Shown: one piece after another, positions 5,379 to 6,742 of the stretch
Position numbering within the stretch: the stretch's first letter is position 1
Layout: the number at the start of each line of letters is the position of its first letter
NCBI GenBank assembly: GCA_027341705.1
Contig: DAIELO010000063.1
Location: 1 to 6,742 of the forward strand
Direction: 5' to 3'
From: Caryophanales bacterium
GTDB lineage: Bacteria; Bacillota; Bacilli; Alicyclobacillales; SLC66
DNA: 6,742 bases
Position numbers and translations under genes: made by a program
The notes under the pieces: model-generated
The model's database searches: none
What the model saw: the letters and a program-made list of their open reading frames with translations, nothing else
What the model was told of the DNA's origin: nothing

Positions 5379-6095
5379 TTAAGTGCCTTCCAGTCCAAAA
5401 TAAGCTCTTTTCACCGCGTCGTTGGCTACTAGTTCGAGCACAGTGCCGGAAAAAGTGATTTTGCCACCGTCAAGGACGTATACACGGTCAGCAATTTCTA
5501 GGAATTTAACATTTTGTTCGGCAATCAAAAGCGACAAGTTGGCTTCTTCTGTTGACTTGACCAGAAAGTCAATTACCTCTTTTACGAAAAGAGGTGAGAG
5601 TCCTGCTGATGGCTCATCCATTACTAATAGTCGAGGTTGGCTCATCAGTGCTTTTGCTACCCCTAGCATTTTGCGCTGACCGCCACTCAAACTTCCTCCC
5701 GCATGTTTTCGTTTTTGTTTAAGATCAGGAAATTGCTCGTACATTTTTTCTAGTTGTTGTGTTTGCACGAGACGGGGTAAGTAATACCCGCCAATTCGCA
5801 AATTTTCTTCTACGGTTAGCCCTGCAATGACCCCTGATTCAGACATGTAAGAAATTCCTCGTTTAAACCTTTCATCGGTTCTTTTTTTCTCTAAGTGCGC
5901 ACTATCAAATGTAATGGTTCCTTTCCAAAGGGGGATGAGTCCCATCACAGCCTTTAGTAGGGTTGTTTTACCCGCGCCATTTGCACCTAACAGTACCACT
6001 CGTTCTGTCTTATCGACATGAATGTCAGTATCCCATAGCACTTGCATTTGTCCATATCCCGCATTAATTGCATTAGCCTCTAACAGGGTATCCAT
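5379..6095 (-). CDS. livF: Branched-chain amino acid type ABC transporter ATPase, LivF-like
   Basis: This is a cytoplasmic ATPase subunit of a HAAT-family importer; LivF and LivG form the nucleotide-binding pair beneath the two permeases. The 238-aa protein carries Walker A GANGAGKT (37-44), the Q-loop region ISYMSESG (81-88, where LivF proteins usually have a YVPEGR-like sequence), an intact signature LSGGQ (136-140) and Walker B LLVMDEPSAGLSP (156-168). In the switch region IAEQN (191-195), Gln replaces the usual His, as is normal for LivF. The length is normal. I start at the ATG at 6095 because GGGAGG lies 6 nt before it; the in-frame TTG two codons earlier abuts that site. Only two bases separate it from the livG-like stop, so the genes are co-transcribed and probably coupled. 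The substrate (branched-chain amino acid, amide, urea or other) cannot be told from the ATPase. Confidence 0.93.
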   Translation of the reverse strand: MDTLLEANAINAGYGQMQVLWDTDIHVDKTERVVLLGANGAGKTTLLKAVMGLIPLWKGTITFDSAHLEKKRTDERFKRGISYMSESGVIAGLTVEENLRIGGYYLPRLVQTQQLEKMYEQFPDLKQKRKHAGGSLSGGQRKMLGVAKALMSQPRLLVMDEPSAGLSPLFVKEVIDFLVKSTEEANLSLLIAEQNVKFLEIADRVYVLDGGKITFSGTVLELVANDAVKRAYFGLEGT

Positions 6096-6097
6096 GC

Positions 6098-6742
6098 TCA
6101 ACCTCCCAGATAAACAGCGTTGACTTCAGGGTTTCTGGCAGCAGATTCAAGATCCCCTTCAAAAATTTCTTTGCCTGCGTTCATTACGATGACGCGCTTG
6201 GTCAAACTATTGATAAATCCCAATAAATGCTCCACCAGCAAAATGGCAATACCTGATTGCGCTAAATACTTTACTTTTTCAGCGACTTTTTCAAGTTCAG
6301 AAGGATTCAGTCCTGCTGCCAGTTCATCAATTAACAGTAATTGTGGTCCACAGGCAAGCGCTCGTGCCAAATCTAGCAGCTTTTGTTGAGAACTGTTTAA
6401 GCTACCTGCTTCCCGATTTTCATACTCTTTTAGCCCTACGAATTCCAGCAACTCATCAAGCGGGGGATGGGATCGTTTGGAATATTGGTCCGCAATGATG
6501 AGATTTTCCCGTACTGTCAGTGATTTAAACGGCTTGGGAACTTGAAATGTTCTGTTTACTCCCATGTGAGCCATGCGCGTCAGCGAGTGTTTTGAGATTT
6601 TGTTGCCGTTCAAATAAAAACTGCCACCATCTGGTTTGTAAAGTCCCGCAATCACGTTGATACAGGTGGTCTTGCCAGATCCATTTGGTCCCACTAGGCC
6701 TAAAATTTCACCGGGTTCAAGCGTGATGCTAACACCATCTAA
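6098..6742 (-). CDS. livG: Branched-chain amino acid type ABC transporter ATPase, LivG-like, partial (5' end outside window)
   Basis: The 214 residues visible form the second ATPase of the importer. The frame is open to the window edge, so a GTG at 6694 is an internal Val codon of the Walker A region and the true start lies to the right. Counting from the edge: the beta-strand LDGVSITLEPGEILGL (1-16), Walker A GPNGSGKT (18-25), Q-loop NRTFQVPKPF (63-72), signature LNSSQQK (115-121), Walker B LLLIDELAAGLNP (135-147) and the H-loop LLVEH (168-172). The FQ and AAGLNP features are LivG hallmarks. Two things are odd. The signature LSxGQ has become LNSSQ, and the Walker B Pro is replaced by Leu. 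The helical region between Q-loop and signature is also short (about 48 residues). The stop TGA lies inside the livF Shine-Dalgarno/start region. Permeases and binding protein are expected upstream, beyond the edge. Confidence 0.9.
   Translation of the reverse strand, partial: LDGVSITLEPGEILGLVGPNGSGKTTCINVIAGLYKPDGGSFYLNGNKISKHSLTRMAHMGVNRTFQVPKPFKSLTVRENLIIADQYSKRSHPPLDELLEFVGLKEYENREAGSLNSSQQKLLDLARALACGPQLLLIDELAAGLNPSELEKVAEKVKYLAQSGIAILLVEHLLGFINSLTKRVIVMNAGKEIFEGDLESAARNPEVNAVYLGG

Noticed and set aside
1..6742. CRISPR array, tRNA/rRNA gene, insertion sequence, riboswitch or phage-defence system
   Set aside because: No regularly spaced repeats, cloverleaf-like sequence, transposase, conserved riboswitch core or defence-type gene was found on either strand.

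Overview
The window comes from a low-to-moderate-GC, endospore-forming Firmicute, probably a Bacillales member of the Alicyclobacillaceae/Paenibacillaceae kind. The evidence is a YheC/YheD-type ATP-grasp protein, a small Cys/Pro/His-containing coat-like protein resembling the CotD family, AGGAGG-type ribosome binding sites on most genes, and a YtiB-like carbonic anhydrase. The genus is inference; no rRNA or tRNA is present to settle it.

Layout from left to right: (i) 1-1747, minus strand: a two-gene phosphonate biosynthesis unit, PEP mutase (aepX) followed by phosphonopyruvate decarboxylase. The genes overlap by 7 nt, and the second runs off the left edge. (ii) 1748-1917: divergent intergenic region with an imperfect palindrome next to the aepX ribosome binding site and a possible SigmaK-like promoter facing right. 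(iii) 1918-2664, plus strand: a short YheC/YheD-family ATP-grasp protein, the only plus-strand gene. (iv) 2809-3312, minus: a GNAT acetyltransferase. (v) 3313-3592: 280 nt without a convincing gene, holding a perfect 11-bp hairpin and a cluster of AAGCGTAA repeats. (vi) 3593-4156, minus: beta-carbonic anhydrase, probably starting at TTG. (vii) 4266-4973, minus: purine nucleoside phosphorylase DeoD, ended by a strong intrinsic terminator that seems to contain the -35 box of the carbonic anhydrase promoter. (viii) 5073-5267, minus: small coat-like protein with a 14-bp terminator hairpin. (ix) 5379-6742, minus: livF-like and livG-like ABC ATPases, two bases apart. livG is cut by the right edge.

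Functionally the window is a mosaic of short transcription units, not one pathway. PEP mutase and the decarboxylase work in sequence (phosphoenolpyruvate to phosphonopyruvate to phosphonoacetaldehyde), so the cell probably makes a C-P bonded metabolite such as 2-aminoethylphosphonate or a phosphonate-decorated polymer. The tailoring gene should lie to the left. The ABC pair should belong to a branched-chain amino acid type (HAAT) importer whose permeases and binding protein lie to the right. DeoD and the carbonic anhydrase are housekeeping-type enzymes. The ATP-grasp and coat-like genes suggest sporulation-related expression.

I see no clear evidence of an undescribed multi-gene system. The most interesting items are the phosphonate pair in a spore former, a LivG-like ATPase with a degenerate ABC signature and altered Walker B, and several unexplained intergenic palindromes.
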